From Triops longicaudatus (taxonomy: Eukaryota; Arthropoda; Branchiopoda; Notostraca; Triopsidae), in contig JAGQDJ010000067.1 of NCBI GenBank assembly GCA_022885665.1, positions 124,001 to 188,000 on the forward strand: a stretch of 64,000 bases of DNA, given 5' to 3'. The notes under the pieces were generated by a model, which did not search any database, was not told where the DNA came from, and worked only from the letters and a program-made list of their open reading frames with translations. Of the stretch, positions 1-11,945 are shown in pieces (position 1 is the stretch's first letter; each line of letters starts with the position of its first letter). Both the position numbers and the translations under genes were made by a program.

Positions 1-3000
1 AACCCTTTCGAGAGAAGGAAAGAAAAAAGAGGGACGATAACCTCAAGTTTCTAAACCGAATTCAAAAGGCGGGGGGTTTACATCGCGAGGTGGGAAAATT
101 ATTTGGAAACGGTCATTTTCAACCTGCTGCTTATCCGTGTTTGATTAGCCTTCATTTTCGGATCCTTTTTGGCGTCTTCGAGGGAAAGCATTAAATCAAT
201 CTTACAAAGCCATTAGTCACTCCCGCCTCCCTCCTCCAAACACCCCAACTCGTCACTTTTCCTCCTAACTTAGAATCGCTACAAAGTCACAAACACCATA
301 GCTTCACGAAAAAGGAACAATCAAAAGATATTATTATTATAACGACGCGCCGTTGTTGCACACTGCGACTGTGGTACATTTTCAAACGGGACACTTTCCT
401 ATAGCATTTGCAAAAGCAGACCCAAGTAGTGCTTGTTTTTATGAGGCAGTAACTGTAAAGCTTGTGTCCACTGTACGCATCTGTTAAAACCGGACTTTGG
501 AACTACCAATTTAACTTAATCACTTATTTACCAATTCGCTTTGTGGAAATGTTTAATTGAATCAGGGTTTATATTCATTAGGTGGAACTTTTTACTTTCG
601 AAGAAGACACTTCTTCAGGGTTGGCATGAAAAGGGTCTTCGACTGTTGTATTTTTCTTAGTTGTTAATTATAAAATCGTGACTAGCGTGTCAATCGTTTA
701 AAACCAAAACCAATTACTAATTACTCATTTTTAGCTTTTCTTTGTGTATTTTTGTATTTGACTTATTAAGTGAAAAGCATTGCAGCTGCACTTAAGTGCT
801 AGTTAAGAGTTAAGTCTTCGTCTTCTATGGATAATTTTATCCTTGATTTTTTGTATTATATTTCGTTTCTAACTATTTAGTATTACGATTTTGTTACGAC
901 CGTACACGACACTTCGGCCCTTTGCACTAACCCTACCAATACGCTGCTCTGATAGAAGGGTAAAAAGAACTTTTGTTTACTACACGGATTTGCCAAGCCT
1001 GTGCAACCTTTTACACAAAGAGTTTCTGTAGTTCAAAATGTTTACGTAATTCTAACTCGCTTTGCTTGAGGATACACAGCAATAAATAAAATAAAAATAA
1101 ATAAACAATATCTACAAATCATAAAAAATGAAGCCCCCGGGAGAGGATCCAGAAAAACTTAAGAAACAGAGAAAAAACTCGTGGATTCCCATCCCATGTT
1201 TACCAAACAAAGCTCCAATCCCGAGTCTATGGTCGAACAAGTGTTACTGTGCCCCCTTCTGAGCCTTGAATTAGAGAATTAATTGTTGAACCGTTTTACA
1301 AGCTGAAAAGGAGCTTGGCAGTAACTTCGATATCGAAAGATGAAAAAGGGGCACAAAAGGGTGGGCTCTGACTGCCGTCTAGCTCAAGAAGCTTAGACAG
1401 TATAGTCCATGAAGACCATGATCCATCAACACCATTATCTCCCGCCTGCATCTGGCGACTTGACCGTCTACCGGTCGACGTCTCTCCCCTACTCCCAGGC
1501 CCCCTCAACACACCAGTGCCTGAAAAGCTTTGTTATTGTACTGTTAGGCGAGTCCATAGATGGTAGGGAGACAGGGAAGTCCAGTAGAGTAAAATGGTGC
1601 CGTTTTTCTAAATTGTAGTAAAAGAGCCCAGGGGCGCTTTTTTCCCACTAGTGCACGACTACAAGAACCCCACACTCAACAAGACCCAGGAAAACCCAGA
1701 ACGACCTGCCTCTAACCAAAAGACGAGGTTGACGACGTCGACGTCCCCCCATCCTCGTCTCGACCCTAATCTCGTTTTTCCAACAGGCTTTACACCTGCA
1801 GGCGCTTGGCAACTGAGGATCCTTGGTCCTTTTATTGCGGTGCAATTTCCTTGCTGTGGGAGTCCGTACATTAGCATGTTCACCCCAAATAACAAACAAT
1901 TATACATTTCAGTTCTCTTTTTAAAGAAGTAAACAAAAAAGTGTAAACAATACGAGACAAAATAAACGAATTTACCACTACCATGAACTTGTCTTTGTGT
2001 GACATAAGATAAGGGACATTCACTCACAATTTGCCACTTATACCAAATATCACGTTAAGACTATCGCATGTCATAATTTCAGGTCTGGATAAAACGAAGA
2101 CAATTCACTTCAAATTATTAACTAAACTTCACGTAAAATAAATTTAAAACATTTGTGAATATAAAGCTGTTAAAGCTAACAAATTGACGTAAAGTGGACA
2201 GTTATGCTTTTGAAGTGGATGCTAGTCCTTCACGACTTTTTAAATTCATGCAAAGTTCGTAACTTACGTTACGTGTGCTTTCAATGAGTAAAATCTGCAC
2301 TAAACTCACAAATAAACATCCGTGAACTTTATCTGAGTCTAACCTAGCCGACTTAACTAATTTAACCAAGTATAGCTGACCTGTCTCTCCATTAACTTTC
2401 CCATGATTTGCAAAGGAGCGACGGGATTAAATAAGTTATGTTTAGTGAGTTAAATTGGGTTAGGTTTTGTTTCGTTTAAACTAGTTAGGATGGGAAAACT
2501 AGGATCTGAGGCGGGGGAGGGGGGGGGGNGAAGTACCCGAATCTTTATTCCAAGTCTATTACAGCCATTCAGTCAGTAGCAAGTCAAGAGGAATACCTAA
2601 CGTCACGATCCGAGTCAAAACAATTAACTTTTGTTGCGTTCAATTACATCCAATTCGCCAATTTAATAATAATTTCGCTTGAGGTACTGAAAGATACATA
2701 GTCTTTCCCTATTCTCTTTTAAATGTGATAACTCGGACGATATGTACAATTGCAATGTCGGGTGGCGTATGGGGCCTTCTGCTCTTAACAAGCTTCCAAA
2801 AACGTGTTGATAGCTTCGCAGTAGATAGCAACAGATAAAGAATTGAAAAAATGTACTACTGCGCACTGTCTTTGACGGTACGATTTCTTGTGTCGTTTGC
2901 TATTACGACGATCGGAGCTTACGTTGTAGTAATTCTTAGTATAAACAAACGCAAAGGAAATGTTTCAATGTTGGTAAAAAGATGCCTGGAAAGGGCGTCA

Positions 3001-6000
3001 ATCTTACCTAAATCAGCATTGAGTTTTTTATGAAAAATTATTAAAACACATCAGCATCTTATTACTCATCCAAGATTTCACTTATTCCAAAATTGCTTGG
3101 GTCAGGCTTTTCTGTATTTAATCTTTGAATCTTGACTTTTCTCCTCATGTCCTTAAGTCTTCCATTTCGATTTGCACTGAGAAAAGACAGCTTCATTGAT
3201 TCGTTACATCACCTTAGGTTTATCCATCCGTTATTATTCATTGCCGTTACTGAAACTGTTTCTAGTCAGTGCCTTTTCGGGTGTACAGCTTTAATTGCGA
3301 AACCCTAACGTCGTTTCAAAAACGACGTCAAACATTCTTCCGTATGTTTCAAAAGCTTTAGGAAATCTGCTTTAATTGCATGCCAGTTTTGCAACATGAG
3401 GAAGTGCGGGGTTCATGTCCTCAGAAGGATAAAAAACGACATGAAAACAGCCAAGTGCCTGGACTTGCTCTCAAAGTGGTGCACCTGCATCTACGTCGTC
3501 ACCCTTTCGCTTGAGCAGACATAAATATAAATATACACCTCTCCCGCTCTGTTGGAATATGGTCACGGTTGCACCCTAAAACCTCCGTGGGCTCTTTCTT
3601 CTCTTGTGCTCGTCTTTTCTTTTTTGGCGCGCCCGTATCTTTCCCCCCCTTTGCTTTTAAAAGGTGACTACAAGCACAACTTTCGGTGAGACAGTCTGTC
3701 GCCAGTCATGTACCGTATACCATATACAAAACCTTTTACTTTTAGGGACAGAAAAGGCGAGGGGGGAGGGATGCATCTTGTCTCCTCACACAATCCAGGT
3801 AAGACAGCCGCCAGCCAACCCGTCCTTATTTGAATTTACGACTTACTACTCCAGAACAGTCCAGGAGGCAAGGGGAAATTAAAAATAACAGCGTTGATGG
3901 AGGAGGGTAATAGCAAAACTGGCGGACAACTGGGGAAGGGTCCCTCCCTCAATTACGTTTTCAAGGTAAAGACAAAGCGTTGGGGAAATGCGTCATGAGA
4001 AGTTGGTCACATGCGTCCTATGACTAAGATGCTCACCCCGCAAAAAGCCCCTTTCTTTTTATCCGTTTAAAATCCCCTCAAAACGGAAGGTAGATAAGAT
4101 CAGAGGTCACCGAACCTTTCTTTTTCGAGTTTAGGTGGCAAAGATTTGGCAAGTTTGATACTAATGAATATTACGACGTAATTAACCAAGTGCACGCGTC
4201 CCGTGTCCCCTGCCCCTCACTTCCCCAGACAATCAACATTAAAAGTGTCCCATCTTGTTTCCTGAAACAGTAAAAACTGTTTATTCTTTAAGTGCGTAGT
4301 TGAGAAAGCCTGCAGGTCAGAGTCCGTTTCCAACTCCGTTCTCCGGTTACTAGCTCGATTTCAGACAAGCCACGTGTCCCCCTCCATCGCATTATGACAA
4401 CATTGAAAGAGAGCGTATATTTATAAATCTTAACTCTGCCTTCTCTAACATAAAATTTAAGTCCCGCGGTAAAGCACAGGTGTGACCGTTGAGCTTTTTA
4501 ACGTCAAAGCTCCTATGTCAATTTGGAAGAGTTGAAAAAAGTTCTTATATACAGCAACAAAAAGTAAGAGCCAACAACGCAACAACTCGAATTTGAGCCT
4601 GACATCCAGATGTGAGATCTCTGTACATCGACAGTCGACATCCGAGCTCAGCTGACAAGAAAACTTCCCTGTGTTCGCCCTTGTGGCTCATAAAAGTGTT
4701 GGACGCTTCGTTCGTGGAGAAGCGGCAGGTTCCCAAAACGCGTAGTTAAAAAGCAAGCACGCCTCGACTCGTCTTGTCCAGCGTTGCTCTTATTATCTTG
4801 CTGCTAATCAGGGTTGACTATAAAGGACCTATTTTTTCTACTAATGCGCAGTAACGTCGTTCATAGTGGCAATCAAGACACATCGAATTAGGCGCAAAAC
4901 GAAGAAAAATGATCCGATGTGAATGACCATTTGAGAAATATGGTAAGACAGTTTGAGTGAAGTTTAGGACATAAGGGAGCTTTCCGAGCAAGTTGGACGG
5001 AATAAATCTGGGGGAGACTTTGACCAGCTAAGAATAACTTGTCGTTAGAAACCTAGAAACCCTTCCTAATAGGAGATGGACACAGGTGTTCAAGGGGGGA
5101 TAAGCAAAAGCGCCCCTTCCACAACTACGGGGCGTTAACAATAGACAAGGGTGTATCAGATACTATAAATCCCCAACAATAGTGCTAGAAAACGGGGTGT
5201 ATACATGTACACGTATGAGTAGGCCATGGTAAAAACCCCAGATAATTGTAGTGAAGAAGCCCCCTAAAATGTACATCTCGAGCTTTATCGAACGTTTAAA
5301 CCATGTTTTCTTTTAGCTGTGCCTTTTCTAGGGTAAGCAAAAAAAGGCGTAAAAACTCAGCTACTTCTATGCAAATCCTCGCGTAAAAATCATAAAAACA
5401 CGAGCTACGGAGAAGATCTCTCTTTAGATCCTATTGGTCACCCATCTGTTGCCTTTTGGGCGCAAGATAGTGTTAGTCATTTTTCGTGTGGTTTCGTAGC
5501 ATTTTAGTAACGAGCATCCTAAGCTGACAAGGGTAAACTCAGTATCCTATTTGCTGGGGGGAAAGAAATCCCTACCCTCAGAACCTATACGAACGTAAAA
5601 ATGTCATCCGTTCTCAACGTATGTAACAGTTTTTTTCTGTACGTGTATACTAAACAGAGAGATTTCTTCCTGAAAACTTCGCTTATGCAATAGGATTATG
5701 ACGTGTATAACATTGGAAGCCAAAAATAGGGTAAAAAAAAAGAACGATAGACAGTAAATGAACAGTTTTACGGATTAAAGGGCGAAGGAAAGCGTGCGAG
5801 CACACCACTTGCCCATGTTGACTGATAAGTGTCCTTCACTGAAACGTTTATTCCGGAAAATTACTTCAGTTTATACTAAGGCAGACCAAGCTTACACAAT
5901 ATTTGAGTGGATTGATGTAGATTAATTTCAGCCGAATTAAATTCGTTTTAAGTGCTTAGTTCGACCTGGACCTGGACCACCAATTGTTCAATTTTACTTC

Positions 6001-6417
6001 ATTTGAAAAAGATTAAGGGCCGCCTAAAATATATTTCAAAGCAAAGTAAATTATTAAAATGCTCTTATTGATTTTTAACAACCTTTTTTTTCCAAGTTTT
6101 CTACGCGATACAGTACTAAGCAGGAGCACGTATTCAAATTTAGTGCCAACCTCTACTGTCGTCCATCCACTGTCATATTTGCTCAACTATGTTCTTCTCA
6201 TAGGAAAAAAGTCGTAAAACTAGGCAGAAAGGTAAATTTTAGCGTACTTAAGTAAAAGGAGTAGACGCAATTTCGAAACATGAAGTGCTAAGGTGCTGAA
6301 GTCTTACTGATTATGTAACTAATTAAACACACATTAAATAAATATTCAGTTGAAGTGTAATGAAATTTGTTTCTACTTGTAGCATCTGTAATATTTTTTT
6401 CTCCATTAATCAGTGTT

Positions 6418-6591
6418 CAAGGCAGTATTCAAGGACTGTTCGTTGGGGTTTAACCCCCTCCCTCCGAAATGCTTTCTTTGTAAAAATAGGGAAAATAGGG
6501 AAAGGCCAAATGTCCAAAAAAAGTTGCGTCCAGTAAAAGCCATCCCCAATCCCTCCCCCCCCCCCCCACTAAAATCCTGGTTACTGCCCTG
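6418..6591 (-). mobile_element. small hAT-like MITE, G/C-run family, diverged copy
   Basis: The two ends are inverted copies of each other. On the minus strand the element opens with CAGGGCAGTAACCAGGA, and on the plus strand with CAAGGCAGTATTCAAGGA. Inside is a long C run (G run on the minus strand) and a TTAACCCC-like word near the other end, which recur in the elements at 33.1, 54.4 and 62.0 kb. Flanks TCAGTGTT (left) and CCAGCGTT (right, one base beyond the element end) look like a decayed 8-bp target duplication. There is no coding capacity. Confidence 0.6.
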
Positions 6592-7805
6592 ACCAGCGTT
6601 GTTTAATATAGCCTTGTGTCTAATATACCTTCTACTAAATATGCGACTTTTCTCTCAATATTAAGAAGTAACTTTGACTTCCAAACCTTAGAACTAAATT
6701 GATCGTGCGTGTATTTTTATTTTGAGTTTTTTCAAATTTAACAAAAACATTTTTACGAGGTCATCAACAAGCTCGGACGCGAGAGAATATCCTGCTGTAC
6801 CCTTAATGAAATGTAACACGGAAAGGTTTGAATCTGAAGTGATTTAATTTTATTTCCTTAAACCTGGCCAAATTCGTAGTGCAGGTAGCCAACCTGACAC
6901 AACTTTGCGACAACCGATACATGTCAACCCGATGCTTACGCAGTGACAGATGATTTAGCCCAAGTTTTGCTGAACAGCAGTATCAAGTTTTCAAGGTCAC
7001 AAACTGGCTCACGAGACACACAGTTTATAATTTCAAATGTCAAAGCTTTGTCGGTAAATTGCCCATTTTGATACTTGTTTACGTACGCTAGCCATACAAT
7101 GTTTTTAGAAGGCTACGCGTTAAGGGTTTTACTGAGAAATTGGTTTATGGTCAGTATGACGGAACTGTTGACTTCTAATAAAAGCCAAGAAACACGTCGC
7201 CCAAACAGTTCCCCTAGTACGTCTCAGCGAGGGGGCTGGAGTGCTCTGCGGGTGTATTTTGGTTAGTTTTTCTATCAAGAATTTTGCATGAGCCAACGAA
7301 GTCATTAAGGGCGGCATTGCCGGCCAAAGATGAGCCACAGATTTTTGGCGTGCTGTGCGATTTGTCTGTCCAACCATTCCAATCTATTTGTAATTTTGCA
7401 AATCAATTGAACCTTCTCATCGTCAGCGTTGGTCATAATAAAGACCCAAAAAACTGACCATCGTGGTTTAGCCTCCCTGGCGGCAGTACGCCATATAAGA
7501 CCCTGGCCGCAATTAACCTGTTGTTTATTAAACTTCAAGCTTTTCTCCAGAGCGCGTGCGAAGCAATTAACTATCGTCCAGGGGGGCGGCTTCTGCGATC
7601 TTGCATTGTGGCACTACTGCAAGAGCGGCACACTAACTAAAATGAATCTTCGCTGTAGAGTCAAAAATCGCCGCTGGCGCCAAGTTCGCATACATTGTCT
7701 TAAACTAATTATTTATTAGTCTCTCCTTCTAATTACAAGAAAGAACGCTTAGCAAGCGCGACACCCAGCCACGTGCGAACTCTGTGTTGCCGGACTCAGG
7801 CCTGA

Positions 7806-7822
7806 CCATTAACTGTTAATGG
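7806..7822. repeat. 17-bp perfect palindrome with GTTAAT/ATTAAC half-sites
   Basis: CCATTAAC-T-GTTAATGG is a perfect inverted repeat with a one-base centre. It is followed within 10 bp by GTTAACCGGT, which resembles a Grainyhead site, and preceded by homeodomain-type words (TAATTATTTATTAG, near 7.70 kb). Such clusters are typical of enhancers, but a chance palindrome of this size is possible in 64 kb. Confidence 0.35.
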
Positions 7823-8954
7823 TGTGAGTTAACCGGTACCCGTGTCATGAAGTGCATTCAAGTCCCAGGTAAACGTGATCAAAAGACTCTCCGCATCCCT
7901 TTAAGGTCCCTTTTGTAACTTGTAGAGGATAACAGCAAGACGAGTCGCCAAGATTTTTCACAGTTCAAAAGCAAGCTCTAAGCTGCAGGCCGAACACGGG
8001 CCAACCTCTCATTAAACCTGAGCTGAGAAGGATGCTGGAGTGTAAAGGCGAACCATTAGACACGAGCACACACAGTTGGTCCCTCTTATGTTCAGGGGTA
8101 CACAAATCTCAAATTTGAGCTGAAACATTATAACCTTCCAAGAAGCTGAAAGTTTTCGAAAGAAATGCCTTATCCATCAAAAAGCATTGTTAGAGGTAGT
8201 TGATGATGAACATAATGAGACTGGCGTGAGCTTCGAGTGTCATTTGCTTGTGCACAACTATGCCTAAAGATCCCTCACAGCGACTCTTTATCTCCGAGGC
8301 CTACACCCATGTGTGGTTGCTAATAGGGGCTATTGCGTGTGAACAACTACACAGCATGCCAGATTTGCTGTTGCCCAGCAGATTATTACTGTACGGTGAG
8401 GTTTTATGAGTAAACACCAAATTGCAGAAATTAAAGCACCATGTCGACAGCCTATTCGAGTTGGAGGGGTTTAGCAACGGTTAATTATTCGGTAACGCTC
8501 TACAAGGGTAAGCTCCATGTTATATTAAAAAAAATTAGCAGTTTCCAGTGAGTATATGACGAAGAAGTGTCAAAGCTTATACCTTTCTGTCAAATATTGT
8601 CAGCTTTCGGATTTCGTATACTAACTATAGTCCTGTATTATCAAGAGTCACACCTGTATAACAAGGTTCTTGAAAATACGGCGTAGTTAGTGAGATTGCG
8701 ATATGGTACCCTGAAGAGGTACCGACAGAAGTATACCCTCCCCCTCGAGTTGGTGTGCAAGCACTAATATTATGGGGGACGAGTACCCTCTCGGATGTTC
8801 GGGGTCATTATTAACATGCAAATTTAAATAGAAAATTGCAAAATATGATCTCTTAAGGCTTTTTCTGAAAAGGAAAATAAGCTGGATTGCCTGAATTATA
8901 TTTCTTCGGAAGTTTTATTTTTTTCGCGGATTTTACGCAGGAAACCTTGACACA

Positions 8955-9045
8955 GTGTTGGTTGAAAAATCGACTCCCAGACTGAACCTGCAATCTTATC
9001 ACAGTGCAATGAGCTGTTGGTTTACCATATCAACGCTACAGGCTT
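8955..9045 (-). repeat. possible tRNA-derived SINE or tRNA pseudogene relic
   Basis: On the minus strand there is an A-box-like word (TAGCGTTGATATGGT), then about 35 bases later a B-box-like word (GGTTCAGTCTG), which is the spacing of a Pol III type-2 internal promoter. The cloverleaf does not fold properly: the acceptor ends do not pair and the anticodon stem is poor. An A-rich stretch follows about 80-90 bases downstream. This fits a decayed SINE head better than a functional tRNA. Confidence 0.25.
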
Positions 9046-9655
9046 TCTCACAGTTTATATGCACTTTATACATAGAACATCGTTGACGTGACAGGATCTA
9101 AATGTGATGCTTTTACTCCCATTTGCAAAACGTCTTTTTTATAGTAACTCCGGCATGTGCTTTGCTCGTTGCAATCTTGTTTCACGCACACATAGAGGAA
9201 CAAATTTTACTAGAACTAGCATTTAAAAAAGTACTCGAATATAATGTCTACAAAACGCCTTTCGAAACGATAGGCTAAGTTCAGTTGCACGCTTACATTA
9301 TTGTTAAATACAAGGTTTCCCAGTCAGTTTACGTCAAATTGTATCCAAGATTTTCGTTTATTTAAGAAACAAAACCTCAAGCTACGTAAAGCCTCAAAGA
9401 ACAAAAAAAAAACGCACTTTACCGGAAACGCGAAAGATCATGCGAGAAATAATAACGAAGATATTCAGGGAACAAGAAAATATTCAGAGCGGTCATGTGG
9501 TGCTGTGATGTAACGGGGGACGGTAGGGAAAATTGCAGTTTTTATTGGTTCATCGAGGCCACGTGATGACTTGATGTGGCGTGTTTTATCCCCCGTGACG
9601 TCACGTTCGCGCGGCGAGAAACTTCGCAAGGCGATAACTCTGGAACAAGGGAATA

Positions 9656-9656
9656 A

Positions 9657-9719
<63 letters not shown>

Positions 9720-9720
9720 T
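9656..9720. repeat. TC dinucleotide microsatellite
   Basis: About 65 bp of almost pure TC repeats, interrupted by two TTTC steps. A long open frame across it (LSLSLS...) is only a by-product of the repeat. Confidence 0.97.
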
Positions 9721-11748
9721 AGAAAGATTATAATTTATCTCTATATATTAGAAAGATTTAGAAAGATTAGAAAGAGTTCTTTTTTTTTCGACCAAATTTT
9801 TCGTAAGCCATTTTCGGTTTCTGTAGGTAGTTTGGGTACGCACACCTCGCTCAAACCACGTGCCAACTTTGTTTGTCAACTTTGCTTATTAACCGCAGCA
9901 CCCGAGTGTAAGAACAGATCGACCGATTTTATCAGCATGCAATTTTTTTCTACGGTAAACTGCTTGTTTAAAGATGACGCATCGTAGAGATAAGCAGTAG
10001 TACGCCTACTCAGGAATCGCGATCATGGATTACGCTATGATAGGTAATAACGTACGGCTCCCCTATTTCGGCAGGTTTGTATAAATGACACCGATTTGTC
10101 TTAGAACCGGGAACAAACTAAGACGACACTTTCGGTGAGAGGGGCAATCGAGAACATGGAAATGATAGTTTCGCGAGAAGGGTAGAGGAATCTTATGGCT
10201 CCAATATTCCTATACAAAAGAAAACTACAAATAGTGCAGAATTGAAAGAGAACAGTTCAAAATTCTCGAAAAATATTATTTTAAAGGATTTGAAAATATT
10301 TAAAGTAGAAGTCGAACTTTTTCAACCTGTCTGAACTTCTCTTCAGCAGGAGCCGAAAGCAAGACGCCACAAAGGATGGGACTATGTTATTTATGTTTCC
10401 GCAGTTTGCATGGGTCAATGACAATTGCAAGCAAAAGACAAGCTCAGACTTGCACGGGCCAGTTTTTAATGATTTGACGCTACGCAGCAGGTTTGCTGGT
10501 GCTCGGTCGCTGTGGCCGAAACCTCTGACCACCTCAACTTCCCTTTGAAATCCCCAACTCTCAGAAGCGGACCGACCTTTTTAAGTCAAACAAAATCGTC
10601 CACTGACATCAATGAGAGCGAGAGGACAAAATTTTCACGCCTCAATAGTCGACGGCAAAAAGGGCATATAAATGAAAAGTAGAAAAATCTAGTCTACTAT
10701 TTTTTTTACTCCACTTCATCTTAAGGGACTCAAGAGCTCCTAAAGCGTACTTTTCACCTACAAGTTTGGACAACTTGTTCTCTTTGTTCTTTGGATTTCC
10801 GCTCCAGAGCAAAAACGAGTTGAAGGTCTCCAAAACGGGCTGTGGGATGTTTGTAGTTACTTATCATCCTGATATATTGACTGAAATTTAAATATATCCA
10901 GTGAGTCTCGTTTGAAAAACGAGCAATAACTTCCTGTCTAATCTGATGTTGCGGTTTATCAAGATAATCCTAAAACGGGAGTCCTCCGAATCAAGTTTCC
11001 ATTATGCAAGAACGTGCTATTGCGAATTTCTGTGCAATTTAATAAAGAAAAGCAGTTTTTGTCAAGATAAGAAATCCTGAACCGCATGAAAAAGGAAACG
11101 CTTGCTAATTATACGCTCTTACGAGTTCATAGGAGTTAAAATGAAATTCAACGCAGGCTTTGAAGTGTCTAAACTCAAGGATGACATAGGCAACTACGAT
11201 AAGGAAAGTTTAGCATTGTTTTTATTGCTGGTGCAATCCAAACAGCTAACCACTTGGACCCCATCGTAAACTATCAAGTACTGTAAGACAATTCTTCAGC
11301 CTGACAAGTCACGTGTTACCATTACAGCTCAGAAAGTTGCATCAGCATTTGAAAAATCATACTTACAGTATACGACTAAAAAAAAAGACTGAAATTGCTT
11401 CACGAAAAGCATGAACTTTTACATAAAAACGACAATGTGCCTACAGAGCGTTTCTAATACCAGTCTCCTATCAACCTAATATTTACTATTGCTAAAAACT
11501 CCAAATTGCCTTACAGAAAAAATGCACTTACGCTTACGCATGCGAGGTCTTTTTGCTCTTGGTTCTGCGCAATCCGCTGTTCCACCGAGAGCGTCTTTAC
11601 ATCACAGAGAGCGTCGACAGAACCCTCCCACGGGCTTTGCCGTAAACACTGGGGTATCGTGGCTGCGCGCGAGATTTTCGATGATACCAGGAGGTAGGGA
11701 GCGTGCTGCTTGCTGCTAGCTTCATATCCCGGGTGCCCTATCGATCCG

Positions 11749-11760
11749 AACGTCAGTCAG
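11749..11760 (+). promoter_or_regulatory. candidate initiator of the BH3 gene
   Basis: CGTCAGTCAGTC contains two overlapping copies of the arthropod initiator word TCAGT, about 190 bp upstream of the start codon at 11946. There is no TATA box at the expected spacing and the surrounding DNA is GC-richer. Another TCAGT lies near 11798. The exact start site is inferred. Confidence 0.4.
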
Positions 11761-11806
11761 TCTCTCGCAGTACAGGCGTTCAGGTTCAACGCGCACGTCA
11801 GTAGAT

Positions 11807-11851
11807 ATGAGCAAGTGCTACCTATTGTTGCTCTTGGTACATGTGCTTTAA
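11807..11851 (+). other. 14-codon upstream ORF in the inferred 5' leader
   Basis: If transcription begins near 11.75 kb, the first AUG of the leader opens a 14-residue frame (MSKCYLLLLLVHVL) that stops 94 bp before the main AUG. Its leucine run resembles a signal core, but no splice donor joins it in frame to the following exon. Upstream ORFs commonly dampen translation of stress and death genes; that role is inferred. Confidence 0.35.
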
Positions 11852-11945
11852 ATTTTTGAAGACTTCATGTTTTCGCAGTGAACAGCCGGATAACTATAGT
11901 ACTTCAATTCCGTTACCTTGCTTCGCGAAACAGAACGTATGAAAA

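Larger units (their letters stand above)
1..11740. other. long non-coding stretch left of the BH3 gene
   Basis: I see no convincing gene in these 11.7 kb. The open frames are short, begin and end at random, and lack family similarity or usable splice sites. The stretch includes one ambiguous base (n, 2529), GC-richer islands with homeodomain-like and Grainyhead-like words around 7.3-7.9 kb, a MITE at 6418-6591, a tRNA-like stretch near 8.95-9.05 kb and a TC microsatellite at 9656-9720, each listed separately. It probably contains regulatory DNA for the gene that starts near 11.75 kb, but this is inferred only from position. Confidence 0.6.

Noticed and set aside
9571..9987. 138-residue open frame with LSLSLS stretch
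   Set aside because: The frame only exists because it crosses the TC microsatellite; flanks have no coding character or splice sites.
11489..11719. 76-residue frame just upstream of the BH3 gene
   Set aside because: Overlaps another frame of similar length, has no family similarity and lies in the likely promoter.
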